Origin: Lachnospiraceae bacterium
Lineage (GTDB): Bacteria; Bacillota; Clostridia; Lachnospirales; Lachnospiraceae
NCBI GenBank assembly: GCA_029063085.1
Contig: JAIDOW010000026.1
Span: forward strand, 79,180 to 143,179
Length of the DNA: 64,000 bases
Direction of reading: 5' to 3'
A program made the translations under genes and the position numbers. Positions 31,995 through 41,225 of this stretch are shown here, piece after piece (positions within the stretch are counted from its first letter, which is position 1; every line of letters begins with the position of its first letter). Under the pieces are notes generated by a model. The model ran no database searches and was not told where the DNA came from. It worked only from the letters and a program-made list of their open reading frames with translations.

Positions 31995-34466
31995 CTACTT
32001 GGCTGTTGTCTTTGCAGATGATGCCTTCGGCATAGTTACCTTCACCTTATCAAGATTCCAGATTTCCTTTGCATACTGTTCAATGGTTCTGTCAGAAGAA
32101 AACTTACCGGAACAGGCTGTATTTAACATAGCCATCTTTGCCCACTTCTTCTCATCCCTGTAAGCTGCATCCACCTTTTTATGTGCTTCACAATAAGAAT
32201 CAAAATCCTTTAAGGTGAAATATACATCTTCCTTGATCAAAGAATCATACAGGTCTCTGAAAATCTCAGTATCATCATTAAATGTACCGTTAATCAACTG
32301 TGTAAGCACTTTACGGACATTGGCATTACTATTGAAGATATCTGTAGGATAATAATTCTTATCTCTCTCATAAGCCATAACTTCATCCGCAGATAAACCG
32401 AAGATAAAGGCATTCTCTTCGCCAACTTCTTCCACGATCTCTACGTTTGCACCATCCATTGTGCCCAGTGTGGGAGCACCGTTTAACATAAATTTCATAT
32501 TACCTGTACCGGAAGCCTCACGGGAAGCAGTAGAAATCTGTTCTGACACATCTGCTGCCGCAAAAATGAGTTCTGCATTAGATACACGGTAATTCTCAAT
32601 AAATACCACCTTAATCTTGCCTTCGATGGACTCATCATTATTGATCACATCTGCCACTGAATTAATCAGCTTGATCGTTAATTTGGCTCTCTTATAACCT
32701 GCTGCTGCCTTTGCTCCAAAGATAAAGGTACGAGGTATGATGTCCATTTCCGGATGCTCTTTAATCTCGTTATATAAATGCATTACATGCAAAATATTAA
32801 GCAGCTGTCTCTTGTACTCATGAAGTCTCTTAACCTGTACATCAAAGATGGAACGAGGATCTACCTCAACACCATTATGCTCCTTGATGTAAGCAGCCAG
32901 ACGAACCTTATTCTGATACTTAATGTTCATAAATTCCTGCTGGCACTTCTCATCATCTACATATACTTTCAACTTTGCAAGATGCGGAAGGTCAACAATC
33001 CACTCATCACCAATCTTGGAAGTAATCCAATCTGCCAATAACGGGTTACCATGTAATAAGAAACGTCTCTGAGTGATTCCATTGGTCTTATTATTAAACT
33101 GCTCCGGTCTCATCTCATAGAAATCCTTAAGTTCTCTCTTTTTCAGAATCTCCGTATGAAGCTGGGCCACACCATTAACAGAATAAGAACCTGCAATTGC
33201 AAGATGTGCCATCTTAACCTGTCCATCATAAAGGATAGCCATACTCTTGATCTTCTCTGGATTATTCGGATATTTCTCACGAATCATATTGACATATCTT
33301 CTGTCAATCTCTTCAATAATCTGATAAACACGTGGCAGTAATCTTGAGAATAACTCAATCGGCCATTTTTCAAGTGCCTCTGACATAATTGTATGGTTCG
33401 TATATGCACAGGTATGACATGTAATATCCCATGCATCTTCCCACTCTAAACCTTCCTCATCCACAAGAATTCTCATAAGCTCTGCTACCGTTACCGTCGG
33501 ATGGGTATCATTAAGCTGGAATGTAATCTTCTTCGGAATATCATGTAAATCAGAATTATTCTCTTTAAATTTGTGAATTGCAGTCTGGATAGAAGCAGAA
33601 ATAAAGAAATACTGCTGCTTTAATCTTAACTCCTTACCTGCATAGTGATTATCATTGGGATAGAGAACCTCTACGATCGTTCTTGCAAGATTCTGCTGTT
33701 CCACAGCTTTTTGATATTCACCTTTATCAAAAGAATCAAGATTAAAATCCTGAATTGCCTCTGCATCCCAGATTCTTAAGGTATTCACAACATTGTTACC
33801 ATAGCCAATGATCGGTAAATCATATGGGATAGCACGGATAGAAGAATAACCTTCCTGAACAAACTGGTTCTTGCCATCTTTGTAATCTACCTTAACATGA
33901 CCACCAAATTTAACTTCACAGGCATATTCTGAACGGCGAACTTCAAAAGGATTACCATCTACTAACCAGTCATCCGGCTTTTCAATCTGGTAACCATCCT
34001 GAATCTCCTGACGGAACATACCGTAACGATAACGGATTCCACATCCATATGCAGGATATCCCAATGTCGCCAATGAATCAAGAAAACATGCTGCAAGTCT
34101 TCCCAAACCACCATTTCCTAATGCTGCATCCGGTTCCTGGTCCTCAATTACATTTAAATCGAATCCTAATTCGTCTAATGCCTCTTTTACCTCATTGTAA
34201 CAGGTTAAATTAATTAAGTTATTTCCTAATGCTCTTCCCATCAGAAATTCCATTGATAAATAATATACTGTCTTGGCATTCTTTCTCTCATATTCCTTAT
34301 GAGTTGCAATCCACTGATCGATAATAGTATCCTTAATTGCATAAGAAACAGCCTGAAACACCTGCTGCTTTGTTGCTTCGTCAATCGTCTTACGATAAAG
34401 CGTCTTGACATTATTTACAACTTCTTTTTTGAAAGTCTCTTTGTCGAAATCTAACTTTCTTGACAT
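31995..34466 (-). CDS. glgP: Glycogen/alpha-glucan phosphorylase
   Basis: A PLP-dependent GT35 enzyme that releases glucose 1-phosphate from the non-reducing ends of glycogen or maltodextrin. The 823-residue length is typical. Motifs: VYYLSMEFLMGRALGNNL near residue 68, ALGNGGLGRLAACFLDSLAT near 120, the catalytic-site HEYKRQLLNILH, and the PLP-lysine block EASGTGNMKFMLNGAPTLGT near 655, followed by DGANVEIVEEVG. The ribosome binding site is a strong AAGGAGGAG. It is monocistronic with a hairpin terminator. With pgi and the GH94 gene it supports stored-glucan and disaccharide use through phosphorolysis. Confidence 0.97.
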   Translation of the reverse strand: MSRKLDFDKETFKKEVVNNVKTLYRKTIDEATKQQVFQAVSYAIKDTIIDQWIATHKEYERKNAKTVYYLSMEFLMGRALGNNLINLTCYNEVKEALDELGFDLNVIEDQEPDAALGNGGLGRLAACFLDSLATLGYPAYGCGIRYRYGMFRQEIQDGYQIEKPDDWLVDGNPFEVRRSEYACEVKFGGHVKVDYKDGKNQFVQEGYSSIRAIPYDLPIIGYGNNVVNTLRIWDAEAIQDFNLDSFDKGEYQKAVEQQNLARTIVEVLYPNDNHYAGKELRLKQQYFFISASIQTAIHKFKENNSDLHDIPKKITFQLNDTHPTVTVAELMRILVDEEGLEWEDAWDITCHTCAYTNHTIMSEALEKWPIELFSRLLPRVYQIIEEIDRRYVNMIREKYPNNPEKIKSMAILYDGQVKMAHLAIAGSYSVNGVAQLHTEILKKRELKDFYEMRPEQFNNKTNGITQRRFLLHGNPLLADWITSKIGDEWIVDLPHLAKLKVYVDDEKCQQEFMNIKYQNKVRLAAYIKEHNGVEVDPRSIFDVQVKRLHEYKRQLLNILHVMHLYNEIKEHPEMDIIPRTFIFGAKAAAGYKRAKLTIKLINSVADVINNDESIEGKIKVVFIENYRVSNAELIFAAADVSEQISTASREASGTGNMKFMLNGAPTLGTMDGANVEIVEEVGEENAFIFGLSADEVMAYERDKNYYPTDIFNSNANVRKVLTQLINGTFNDDTEIFRDLYDSLIKEDVYFTLKDFDSYCEAHKKVDAAYRDEKKWAKMAMLNTACSGKFSSDRTIEQYAKEIWNLDKVKVTMPKASSAKTTAK

Positions 34467-34573
34467 GTTATTGTTCTCCTCCTTGTAATGAGAGCAGATT
34501 ATCCACTCTTCCTTAAATATTTTTCCTCAAACTCGCATATTATTTTACCAAAAATAACTAAATTCCACAAGTC

Positions 34574-36226
34574 CTATTTCTTTTTGGTGCGGATACCCTT
34601 AGCATTTACATAGTACTTTCCAATCCACTTACTCTTTTGCATCTTTCCGTTAGACTTGCTGAAATAATAATATTTCCCATTAATCTTTCTCCAGCCGGTG
34701 AGCATCTTACCAGATTGTTTGTCAAAATAGTATTTATTTCCTTTGTAAGATATCAGACCTGTCTGTCTTGCTCCCTTAGTACCAAAATAATATTTATCAT
34801 CATCAATTGTCACAATCTTCTTTTTGGCAGCAACACCCGTTTCCGGATCAAAGTAATAATATTTACCGTTAATCTCCTGATAACCATAAAGCATCTGACA
34901 GGTTTCAGGGTCAAATCCATAGTATTTTCCACTGATTTTAGTAACACCGGAAACTGCCCGCCTCTTGCTGTTCAGATAATAAGTAGCACCGCCTACGGTA
35001 CGGAATCCCTTCTTCAGCTGCTTTCCGTCTCCGTTAAACAGGTAGGAATATCTTCCGTCACTATGCACACCGCCCTTTACAATGGCACCGTTTCCTTTTG
35101 CAAGATACTTTGCTCCATCCACTGTAAACCAGCCTGCTACCATCTCTCCGGTAGAAGGACTCAAATAAAATGTATTCTCTCCCTCAGTTAAAAAACCGGT
35201 ATGCATTCTGCCATCTGTCTTGTCAAAATAATACCATGTTCCTCCATCTTTTACCCAGCCTGTAACCTTTTTATTATCAGATGTTTTATAGTATGTCTCA
35301 TTTCCCTCTTTTTTAAATGCTCCTTCTATTACCTTTTTCTTTAACCCATAATAAGAAATGATGGACTTTGCATCAGCATTTCCCACTTTTTTCCGTTTCG
35401 CTTTAGTCTTGAAAAATTTGCTACAATCAGAAGAACTGGTAATATAACCATGTTCAATAATCACACTGGGAATATTCTGCACCACTCCATTACGGACAAT
35501 GGAATAATAATCAGCCAGTTTTCCGTTACTATATTTATTGCCTGTTCCCGATTTACGAAGAAGAAATCCTCTATTCTTAATTCCGATACTGCTCAGATTA
35601 GATAATGCGATCCTTCCAAACGCCTGAGTTTCCTTACGGATATTATCATGAAACCCTGACTGGTATGCCACAAGCAGATTTGCACCGTTACTGCTGCCCG
35701 CATTTATATGCATACTTACCAGAAAATCTGCATCTAAAATTTTGGCATAGTTATTTCTGGAAACCAGGCAGTCACCCAGATTCAGATTTTCACAGCAGCC
35801 ACCATCCTCTCTCGTCATATAAACCGTGATGTCTCCATAAGTATCTAATACATCCTGACACGCCTTTGAGATATCCAGTACAACCACTTCTTCCCTCAGA
35901 CCATTCCCGCTGGCACCTGTATGCCGACCACAATGTCCGGGATCAATCACAAGTACCTTTGATGTCTCCGGAGATAAATTTGATTCTATCAGATTAGGAT
36001 CTACCGGTTTTACCGGCTGTTCTGTTGTCGGGGCTTCTGTGGTAGGAGTCTCTGTTGTCGGTGTTTCTGTATCTCCTGTTCCCGGCGTTCCTTCCTCACC
36101 ATAACGGGTTATTCCCACATTCTGGTTTTTATCCTGTCCCGCCTCCACACTGTGCACAGGCAAAATAGAGCCACCAAACATTGCTGCAATTAACATCCAT
36201 GACATTATTTTCTTAATAGTATTCAA
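34574..36226 (-). CDS. Secreted N-acetylmuramoyl-L-alanine amidase with cell-wall-binding repeats
   Basis: A 550-residue autolysin. The start is TTG at 36224-36226 with AGGAG eight bases before. Signal peptide: TIKKIMSWMLIAAMFGGSIL. A Thr/Pro-rich stretch (TETPTTETPTTEAPTTEQP) precedes the Amidase_3 domain (residues 88-290). The zinc ligands are seen in LVIDPGHCG (His), REEVVVLDISKA (Glu) and FLVSMHINAG (His), and the catalytic Glu in NIPSVIIEHGYITSSSDC. The C-terminal 250 residues are about ten CW_7/choline-binding-type repeats with the pattern GKYYYFDPETG, GWRKINGKYYYFSKSNG. No choline pathway is visible, so these may bind other wall polymers. Role: cell separation or turnover. Confidence 0.93.
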   Translation of the reverse strand: MNTIKKIMSWMLIAAMFGGSILPVHSVEAGQDKNQNVGITRYGEEGTPGTGDTETPTTETPTTEAPTTEQPVKPVDPNLIESNLSPETSKVLVIDPGHCGRHTGASGNGLREEVVVLDISKACQDVLDTYGDITVYMTREDGGCCENLNLGDCLVSRNNYAKILDADFLVSMHINAGSSNGANLLVAYQSGFHDNIRKETQAFGRIALSNLSSIGIKNRGFLLRKSGTGNKYSNGKLADYYSIVRNGVVQNIPSVIIEHGYITSSSDCSKFFKTKAKRKKVGNADAKSIISYYGLKKKVIEGAFKKEGNETYYKTSDNKKVTGWVKDGGTWYYFDKTDGRMHTGFLTEGENTFYLSPSTGEMVAGWFTVDGAKYLAKGNGAIVKGGVHSDGRYSYLFNGDGKQLKKGFRTVGGATYYLNSKRRAVSGVTKISGKYYGFDPETCQMLYGYQEINGKYYYFDPETGVAAKKKIVTIDDDKYYFGTKGARQTGLISYKGNKYYFDKQSGKMLTGWRKINGKYYYFSKSNGKMQKSKWIGKYYVNAKGIRTKKK

Positions 36227-36381
36227 AATTATTTCTCCTGTTCTATGTATACTTCGTTAATATCCAACTTAAATTATTATAACCTCATTTTAAAATGGGT
36301 GCAACCCTTGTTTCCTGTCATAATATGGATATCATATGGGAATAAAGCGGACAAGTCCTCATCAACTCCCTAAATCCTTTC

Positions 36382-37041
36382 TTAATTTAAAACCTGTTTA
36401 AAAATATGAAAGGGATTTACGGAATTTTGCTGTCTGATGCTATCCGCTTTTGCCTGTTTTATGCCTCTGTCCACTCTTTTTTTCAAATCTGACGGGATAT
36501 CTATATCTTCGTAATTTTTCCTCATTTCTTCTAACCACTTCTCAACATGTTCCATCCTGTCTTTCCCCATTTCAGTTTCCAGATTCTCCAGACTCCGGTA
36601 TAATAATGATCTTACAGTCCCCATGTTGGCATTTAATATCATGCCAATCTCTTCTAATTCCCTGCCCTCAAAATAATGCAGAATAATGACAGCCCGCTCC
36701 CTGTCACTTAAAATACCTAATGCCCTTTTCATATCCAAATTCTGATGATGTCCTTCTATTCCCCATTCATAGACGTCAAACAATTCTTCAAGGGATATTT
36801 CCTTCTGATTTTTCATCAAAAAATCCATAGAGCGCTCCAATACGATTTTATAAACCCATGTCCTGATATATCTTTGGCTTTTTACTTTTTCTGTACTGCG
36901 GGCAGCCTTGTATACACTATCCTGTACAATATCGAATGCTTCTTTTTCATTTCCCACAAAGGTTCTCGCAATACGATACATAGATTTATATGAATCCAGC
37001 ACAACTTTTTCCACTCTTTTTTGCATGAATTCCCAATACAT
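36382..37041 (-). CDS. ECF-type RNA polymerase sigma factor with an anti-sigma-like C-terminal tail
   Basis: A 219-residue protein. Sigma region 2 is at residues 10-75 (SYKSMYRIARTFVGNEKEAF, DIVQDSVYKAARS, RTWVYKIVLERSMDFL) and region 4 at 105-155 (LSDRERAVIILHYFEGRELE, then EIGMILNANMGTVRSLLYRS). Ordinary ECF factors end about there. Here 60 more residues follow (KWLEEMRKNYEDIDIPSDLK, KRVDRGIKQAKADSIRQQN), which look like the cytosolic N-terminus of an RsiV-type anti-sigma factor. No separate anti-sigma gene follows. Start 37041 has AGGAGG seven bases before. Possibly an in-frame fusion with a truncated anti-sigma gene. Confidence 0.85.
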   Translation of the reverse strand: MYWEFMQKRVEKVVLDSYKSMYRIARTFVGNEKEAFDIVQDSVYKAARSTEKVKSQRYIRTWVYKIVLERSMDFLMKNQKEISLEELFDVYEWGIEGHHQNLDMKRALGILSDRERAVIILHYFEGRELEEIGMILNANMGTVRSLLYRSLENLETEMGKDRMEHVEKWLEEMRKNYEDIDIPSDLKKRVDRGIKQAKADSIRQQNSVNPFHIFKQVLN

Positions 37042-37149
37042 AATATCCGCCTCCTTATTTTCTTTCTATAATTTAGACGAATTATATTTTAAAAAAGTTT
37101 CATAATTGTTTCATAATTCCCTATTTTTTATACAAAGTTAATTTTTTAC

Positions 37150-37231
37150 AAAAAAAGGCTGCCGCATTTAATATTATCTTTTGTTAAACTTGTGAAGCAA
37201 AACAAAGAATAATATTTATTGCGACAGCCCT
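37150..37231 (-). terminator. Terminator of pgi, long GGCTGCCGCA-family hairpin copy 3
   Basis: GGCTGCCGCA at 37157-37166 pairs with TGCGACAGCC at 37220-37229, and the stem continues inward through ATTTAATATTATCTTTTGTT and the matching AACAAAGAATAATATTTATT. An A-run at 37150-37156 gives a U-tract on the minus strand. Confidence 0.88.
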
Positions 37232-37265
37232 GTTTTCTTTATGCAGTTGTGCTGATATCGAAATC

Positions 37266-38630
37266 TTATTTTTCCTTATTCATTCTTGAAAGCAGTTCTT
37301 TTCTCTGGTCCTCGTATCCCGGTTTTCCCAGCAGAGCAAACATATTTTTCTTATAACTCTCCACTCCCGGCTGATTAAAGGGATTAACACCCAGCACATA
37401 GCCGGATACTCCACAGGCGAACTCAAAGAAGTAGAACAACTCTCCAAGATTAAACTCACTCATATAAGGAAGTGTAATCATCAAGTTAGGAATCTCACCA
37501 TCCACATGAGCAAGTACGGTTCCGTTCATAGCCTGCTTATTGATATAATCAACCGTTCTTCCTGCAAGATAGTTAAGACCATCCAAATCATTATCTTCCT
37601 GCTCCATTATAATCTTACGTCTTGGAGAACCGATATTCACTACCGTCTCAATATGGTTCTTTGTTCCATCCTGTATAAACTGTCCAAGAGAATGCAAATC
37701 AGTTGTAAAATCACAGGCTGTTGGATAGATACCTTTTCCGTCCTTACCCTCTGACTCTCCAAACAACTGTTTCCACCACTCACCGATATAGTGGACAGAT
37801 GGTGTATAATTTGCAAGAATCTCCATTGTCTTACCTTTCTCACGAAGGATATTTCGAAGTGCCGCATACTGTAATGCATCATTATGCTCATAATCAGCTT
37901 CAATACACATCTGACGTGCTGAAGCAGCACCTACCATCAGTTCTTTGATGTTTGCTCCGCTTACCGCGATCGGCAAAAGTCCTACTGCCGTAAGAACAGA
38001 AAAACGTCCACCCACATCATCCGGTACAACAAAGGTCTCATATCCTTCATCATCTGCCAGTTCCTTAAGAGCACCCTTCTCTTTATCTGTGGTTGCATAA
38101 ATTCTCTTAGCAGCCTCTTCCTGACCATATTTTTCAACTAAAAGCTTTTTAAAGATACGGAAAGCTATTGCCGGTTCTGTCGTTGTTCCCGACTTAGAAA
38201 TAATGTTAATGGAGAAATCCCGTTCTCCCACAACCTCCAATAAATGCTCCAAATATGTGGAACTGATATTATTACCGCAGAAATAAATTTCAGGAGTACC
38301 TTTTCTCATGTCTTTGTCAATCACATTGTAGAAGGTATGTCTTAACGCTTCAATTGCTGCTCTCGCACCAAGATAGGAACCTCCGATACCGATTACAATT
38401 AAAATCTCTGAATCGTTCTGGATTTTCTTAGCAGCTGCTTTGATTCTTGAAAACTCTTCCCTGTCATAATTTACAGGAAGATCAAGCCATCCTAAATAAT
38501 CATTCCCTTCCCCTGTTCTGTCAAGCAAAGTTTTCTTTGCCTCTAATACTCTTTCTTTCATAGCTGCAATGTCATCTTCAGATACCATAAACATTGCATT
38601 GCTATAGTCAAAACTAATGCTCTCTGCCAT
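37266..38630 (-). CDS. pgi: Glucose-6-phosphate isomerase
   Basis: Interconverts glucose 6-phosphate and fructose 6-phosphate in glycolysis. The 454-residue length is that of the short bacterial/clostridial type. Motifs: [20 protein letters not shown] near residue 78, [17 protein letters not shown] near 147 (SIS phosphosugar loop), [19 protein letters not shown] near 208 and the catalytic-region [13 protein letters not shown] near 290. A good AAAGGAG site precedes ATG 38630. It is monocistronic with a long terminator. It links glucose units released by the phosphorylases and the PTS/GH4 system to glycolysis. Confidence 0.97.
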   Translation of the reverse strand: MAESISFDYSNAMFMVSEDDIAAMKERVLEAKKTLLDRTGEGNDYLGWLDLPVNYDREEFSRIKAAAKKIQNDSEILIVIGIGGSYLGARAAIEALRHTFYNVIDKDMRKGTPEIYFCGNNISSTYLEHLLEVVGERDFSINIISKSGTTTEPAIAFRIFKKLLVEKYGQEEAAKRIYATTDKEKGALKELADDEGYETFVVPDDVGGRFSVLTAVGLLPIAVSGANIKELMVGAASARQMCIEADYEHNDALQYAALRNILREKGKTMEILANYTPSVHYIGEWWKQLFGESEGKDGKGIYPTACDFTTDLHSLGQFIQDGTKNHIETVVNIGSPRRKIIMEQEDNDLDGLNYLAGRTVDYINKQAMNGTVLAHVDGEIPNLMITLPYMSEFNLGELFYFFEFACGVSGYVLGVNPFNQPGVESYKKNMFALLGKPGYEDQRKELLSRMNKEK

Positions 38631-38758
38631 TTTTATTGCTCTCCTTTGTTATCTTATTCAAGCTTCATGCTATTGCAAAGCTCTTCTCACTCTCTAAAGC
38701 TATCCTATATTTTAACAAAACAACTAATAAATAGCAACATTTTCTTATGCTGCAATAT

Positions 38759-39706
38759 CTAATTTGCGCCTTTTTGCAAATTATGCAAATCATAAAGCGT
38801 ACCGAAGGAATATCCTTCTTTTTTCATGTTACCCAACATCTGTTCCAAAGCATCCCTGTTTGCAATCGATACATTATGCATTAACGGAATGGCTCCCGGA
38901 TGATAATACTTCTTAAAATGTTCCACCACATGGTCACTGGTTGGCTGATTGTTCACATCATAATCCAGATATGCCATGGACCAGAAAATGGTAGTATACC
39001 CTAAATCTTTTGCCATTTGCAGGGTTCTTTTGCTATACTCCCCTCTGGGAGGTCTGAAAAATAAATCCATTTCGTATCCGGTGGCTTCTTTCATATAACT
39101 TTCGCAGGTTAAAAGTTCATTCTTTTGTTCCTCGATGCTTTTTCCCGGCATAGAAGGATGCGTTACCGTATGGTTGCAGACCAGATGTCCCTCTTCCTTC
39201 ATTCGTTTTGTAAGTTCAATATTATCCCTTATAAATGTCTGTGTCACAAAAAAAGCAGCGGTCACTCCTTCTTTCTTTAAAATGTCCAGAATGTCCGCTG
39301 TATATCCATTTTCATACCCACAATCAAAAGTAATGTATATTTTTTTTTCGTTTACCGGCACCGTATAGTATGCCTGATACTGCGTAATGTCAAAATCCTC
39401 CTGACAGCCTGATTTTTCATGGTTATCATTTCTCTTGAACCACCATGCATATAACGTATTATCAATAGATGCATAGTCGGTAGTATCCACTATGATCCGT
39501 TCCTGCTTTTGATTTGATTCTCCGTCTTCCTCATTTTCTGTACCGGATTCCGATTTATCCTCATTTTTTACATAATTTTTTCCTTTCTGGTGTGAGCCAC
39601 TACTGTCCGCATTCCGGTGAGGAATCTGCCGCCACACCATGAATAAAGCAAACAGTAAGGCAGCAGCAATAATACCGGCTATCAGCCTTCCTTTTTTCAG
39701 TTTCAA
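38759..39706 (-). CDS. pdaA: Polysaccharide deacetylase, PdaA-like
   Basis: A 315-residue membrane-anchored deacetylase. The start is TTG at 39704-39706 with AGGAGG six bases before. One signal-anchor helix (LIAGIIAAALLFALFMVW) is followed by a charged, disordered linker rich in Glu/Lys and a CE4 (NodB) domain. Motif 1 is ITFDCGYENGYT, which keeps the catalytic Asp and has the YENGYT block of PdaA, motif 2 is VCNHTVTHPSM (zinc His residues), motif 3 RPPRGEYS, and later LMHNVS. In PdaA the domain makes muramic-delta-lactam in spore cortex. The match is close enough to suggest that role, which agrees with the SpoIID/SpoIIQ homologues nearby. Confidence 0.9.
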   Translation of the reverse strand: MKLKKGRLIAGIIAAALLFALFMVWRQIPHRNADSSGSHQKGKNYVKNEDKSESGTENEEDGESNQKQERIIVDTTDYASIDNTLYAWWFKRNDNHEKSGCQEDFDITQYQAYYTVPVNEKKIYITFDCGYENGYTADILDILKKEGVTAAFFVTQTFIRDNIELTKRMKEEGHLVCNHTVTHPSMPGKSIEEQKNELLTCESYMKEATGYEMDLFFRPPRGEYSKRTLQMAKDLGYTTIFWSMAYLDYDVNNQPTSDHVVEHFKKYYHPGAIPLMHNVSIANRDALEQMLGNMKKEGYSFGTLYDLHNLQKGAN

Positions 39707-39754
39707 TTAAGTCCTCCTGCTTACATTTTAAAACAACCCTTCGGTTGACATTTT

Positions 39755-40642
39755 TTAAGCCAGGAAACTCTGTACAAATTCTTCCAGCAACTCAATCTCT
39801 GATTCCTCTGATTCTGCCTCGGTCAAGAGCATATCCTCTTTTTCCCCGATATCATCCTCCCGGCTGACTGCTATCATTTCCTCACTGTCTTTGTGCTGGG
39901 ATGTGTCTATTTCACGAATCAGACGTTTTAACATATCCATATCTTCTTCCATATCTACAGACTGTCCTGCATTGTTTTCAGATATGTTTCTGTCTTCTCT
40001 TATCTTCTCTTCATGCTCCTCATCCAGGATTACATTTTTTAATTCTTTATTTCTGGCTGCCCCTTCCATAAAGGCAGCTTCCATATCTTCATCCAGTAAT
40101 TTCGGTTCTCTGCTCCCTTCTTTGGTTCTGATCAGACGATTTGCCAGATAATTTTCCAGGTAATCTACCAGCTGAATTTGTATCTGCTGTTTCCTGCTCT
40201 TCATTCCAAATATATGAAAGAATACAAACAAACATACCAAAACCATTCCATAAGCAAATAAAATCTCAATCTGGGACTTCATCTCTTTTCCGGCTATATA
40301 ACCATAAAATACGCCGCCTCCAGCGAGAAGCGTTACGATTCCAGCAGTCAGAAAAGGCACCTTTTCCCATGCGGAAAACGAAAATCCTATCAATCTCAGT
40401 TTTAACAAATACTTGTCCACATATGCTGCAATATTTCGCACCTGATAATCCATTCCATAAATCGTTTCGAACTGATTCTTCAGATTAACTAACACTTTTT
40501 TTCTGGTAGTCTTCATATTTGCCGATGCCTTTACATACCCTTTTAAAGACAGAGTCATCATTGCCTGCAGCAATAAACTAAACATCCCAAATAGCAGGAT
40601 GCTGCTCATAAATACGTGATTTGTAATAAATTCTGTTATCAT
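39755..40642 (-). CDS. Membrane protein with acidic C-terminal tail, 295 aa
   Basis: Unrecognised integral membrane protein. The start at 40642 (MITEFITNHVF) is chosen since GAAGGGA lies before it; the frame upstream to 40696 has no such site. There are three hydrophobic helices (FMSSILLFGMFSLLLQAMM; FLTAGIVTLLAGGGVFYGYI; ILFAYGMVLVCLFVFFHIFG), a cytosolic part between the first two, and a final 130-residue acidic and helical tail (EEHEEKIREDRN, MEEDMDMLKRLIREI, EAESEESEIELLEEFVQ). It is in the same direction as the pdaA-like gene with 48 bases between. No catalytic motif is seen; a scaffold or envelope role is possible. Confidence 0.7.
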   Translation of the reverse strand: MITEFITNHVFMSSILLFGMFSLLLQAMMTLSLKGYVKASANMKTTRKKVLVNLKNQFETIYGMDYQVRNIAAYVDKYLLKLRLIGFSFSAWEKVPFLTAGIVTLLAGGGVFYGYIAGKEMKSQIEILFAYGMVLVCLFVFFHIFGMKSRKQQIQIQLVDYLENYLANRLIRTKEGSREPKLLDEDMEAAFMEGAARNKELKNVILDEEHEEKIREDRNISENNAGQSVDMEEDMDMLKRLIREIDTSQHKDSEEMIAVSREDDIGEKEDMLLTEAESEESEIELLEEFVQSFLA

Positions 40643-40841
40643 AATATCCCTTCCCTGCATATAAAATTTATGTACTGTGATTTCCTTTGCTGCCATGCAA
40701 ATTTCCTCACTCTCTTATCTACTAGTTTACTGATTTTTATGCAACGACTCAACAGTTTCCTTTCGTAACTTTCTCCCTGTATCTTTGATAAAACTGCGTT
40801 TTAGGCGATATTTTCACATTTCTCGACAAAATTCTGGAATA

Positions 40842-40869
40842 TTGCAAATTCCTCTACTTATGTTATACT
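40842..40869 (+). promoter_or_regulatory. Promoter of TSCPD gene (and murG)
   Basis: TTGCAA at 40842-40847 and extended -10 TGTTATACT at 40861-40869 (TATACT 40864-40869), spacer 16 bp. Confidence 0.5.
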
Positions 40870-40908
40870 ATTTTATAGTAAAATCTTTCATAGAAAGGAC
40901 TCAGGACA

Positions 40909-41154
40909 ATGACATTTAAACCACAAGGTGTATGTGCACAAAAAATTGATTTTGATATTGTGGACGGCAGGCTTACCAATGTTCAGTTTTTTGGTGGCTG
41001 CAACGGCAACACACAGGGTGTATCCCGCTTATTGGAAGGAATGGAGGTTAATGAAGCAATTTCCCGCCTGGAAGGAATTCAATGCGGATTTAAGGGAACC
41101 TCCTGCCCGGATCAGCTTGCCAAAGCACTGAAACAGGCAAGTGCAGACATTTAA
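40909..41154 (+). CDS. TSCPD-domain protein (TIGR03905 type)
   Basis: An 81-residue single-domain protein. The family name motif is present near the end: GTSCPDQLAKALKQA. Other conserved residues are FFGGCNGNTQGVSRLLEGM and the Cys in GVCAQ and IQCGF. TSCPD domains occur at the C-terminus of class II ribonucleotide reductases and as small separate proteins that may bind metal; the function of the small form is not established. Ribosome binding site AAAGGA at 40892-40897. It is followed 71 bases later by murG with no terminator between, so they are probably cotranscribed. Confidence 0.85.
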   Translation: MTFKPQGVCAQKIDFDIVDGRLTNVQFFGGCNGNTQGVSRLLEGMEVNEAISRLEGIQCGFKGTSCPDQLAKALKQASADI

Positions 41155-41225
41155 AACGATGCGAATAATACTTCAAGACCAGTTCCAAACCTGCGGTCCT
41201 GAAGAACGAAAACAAGGAGACGATA

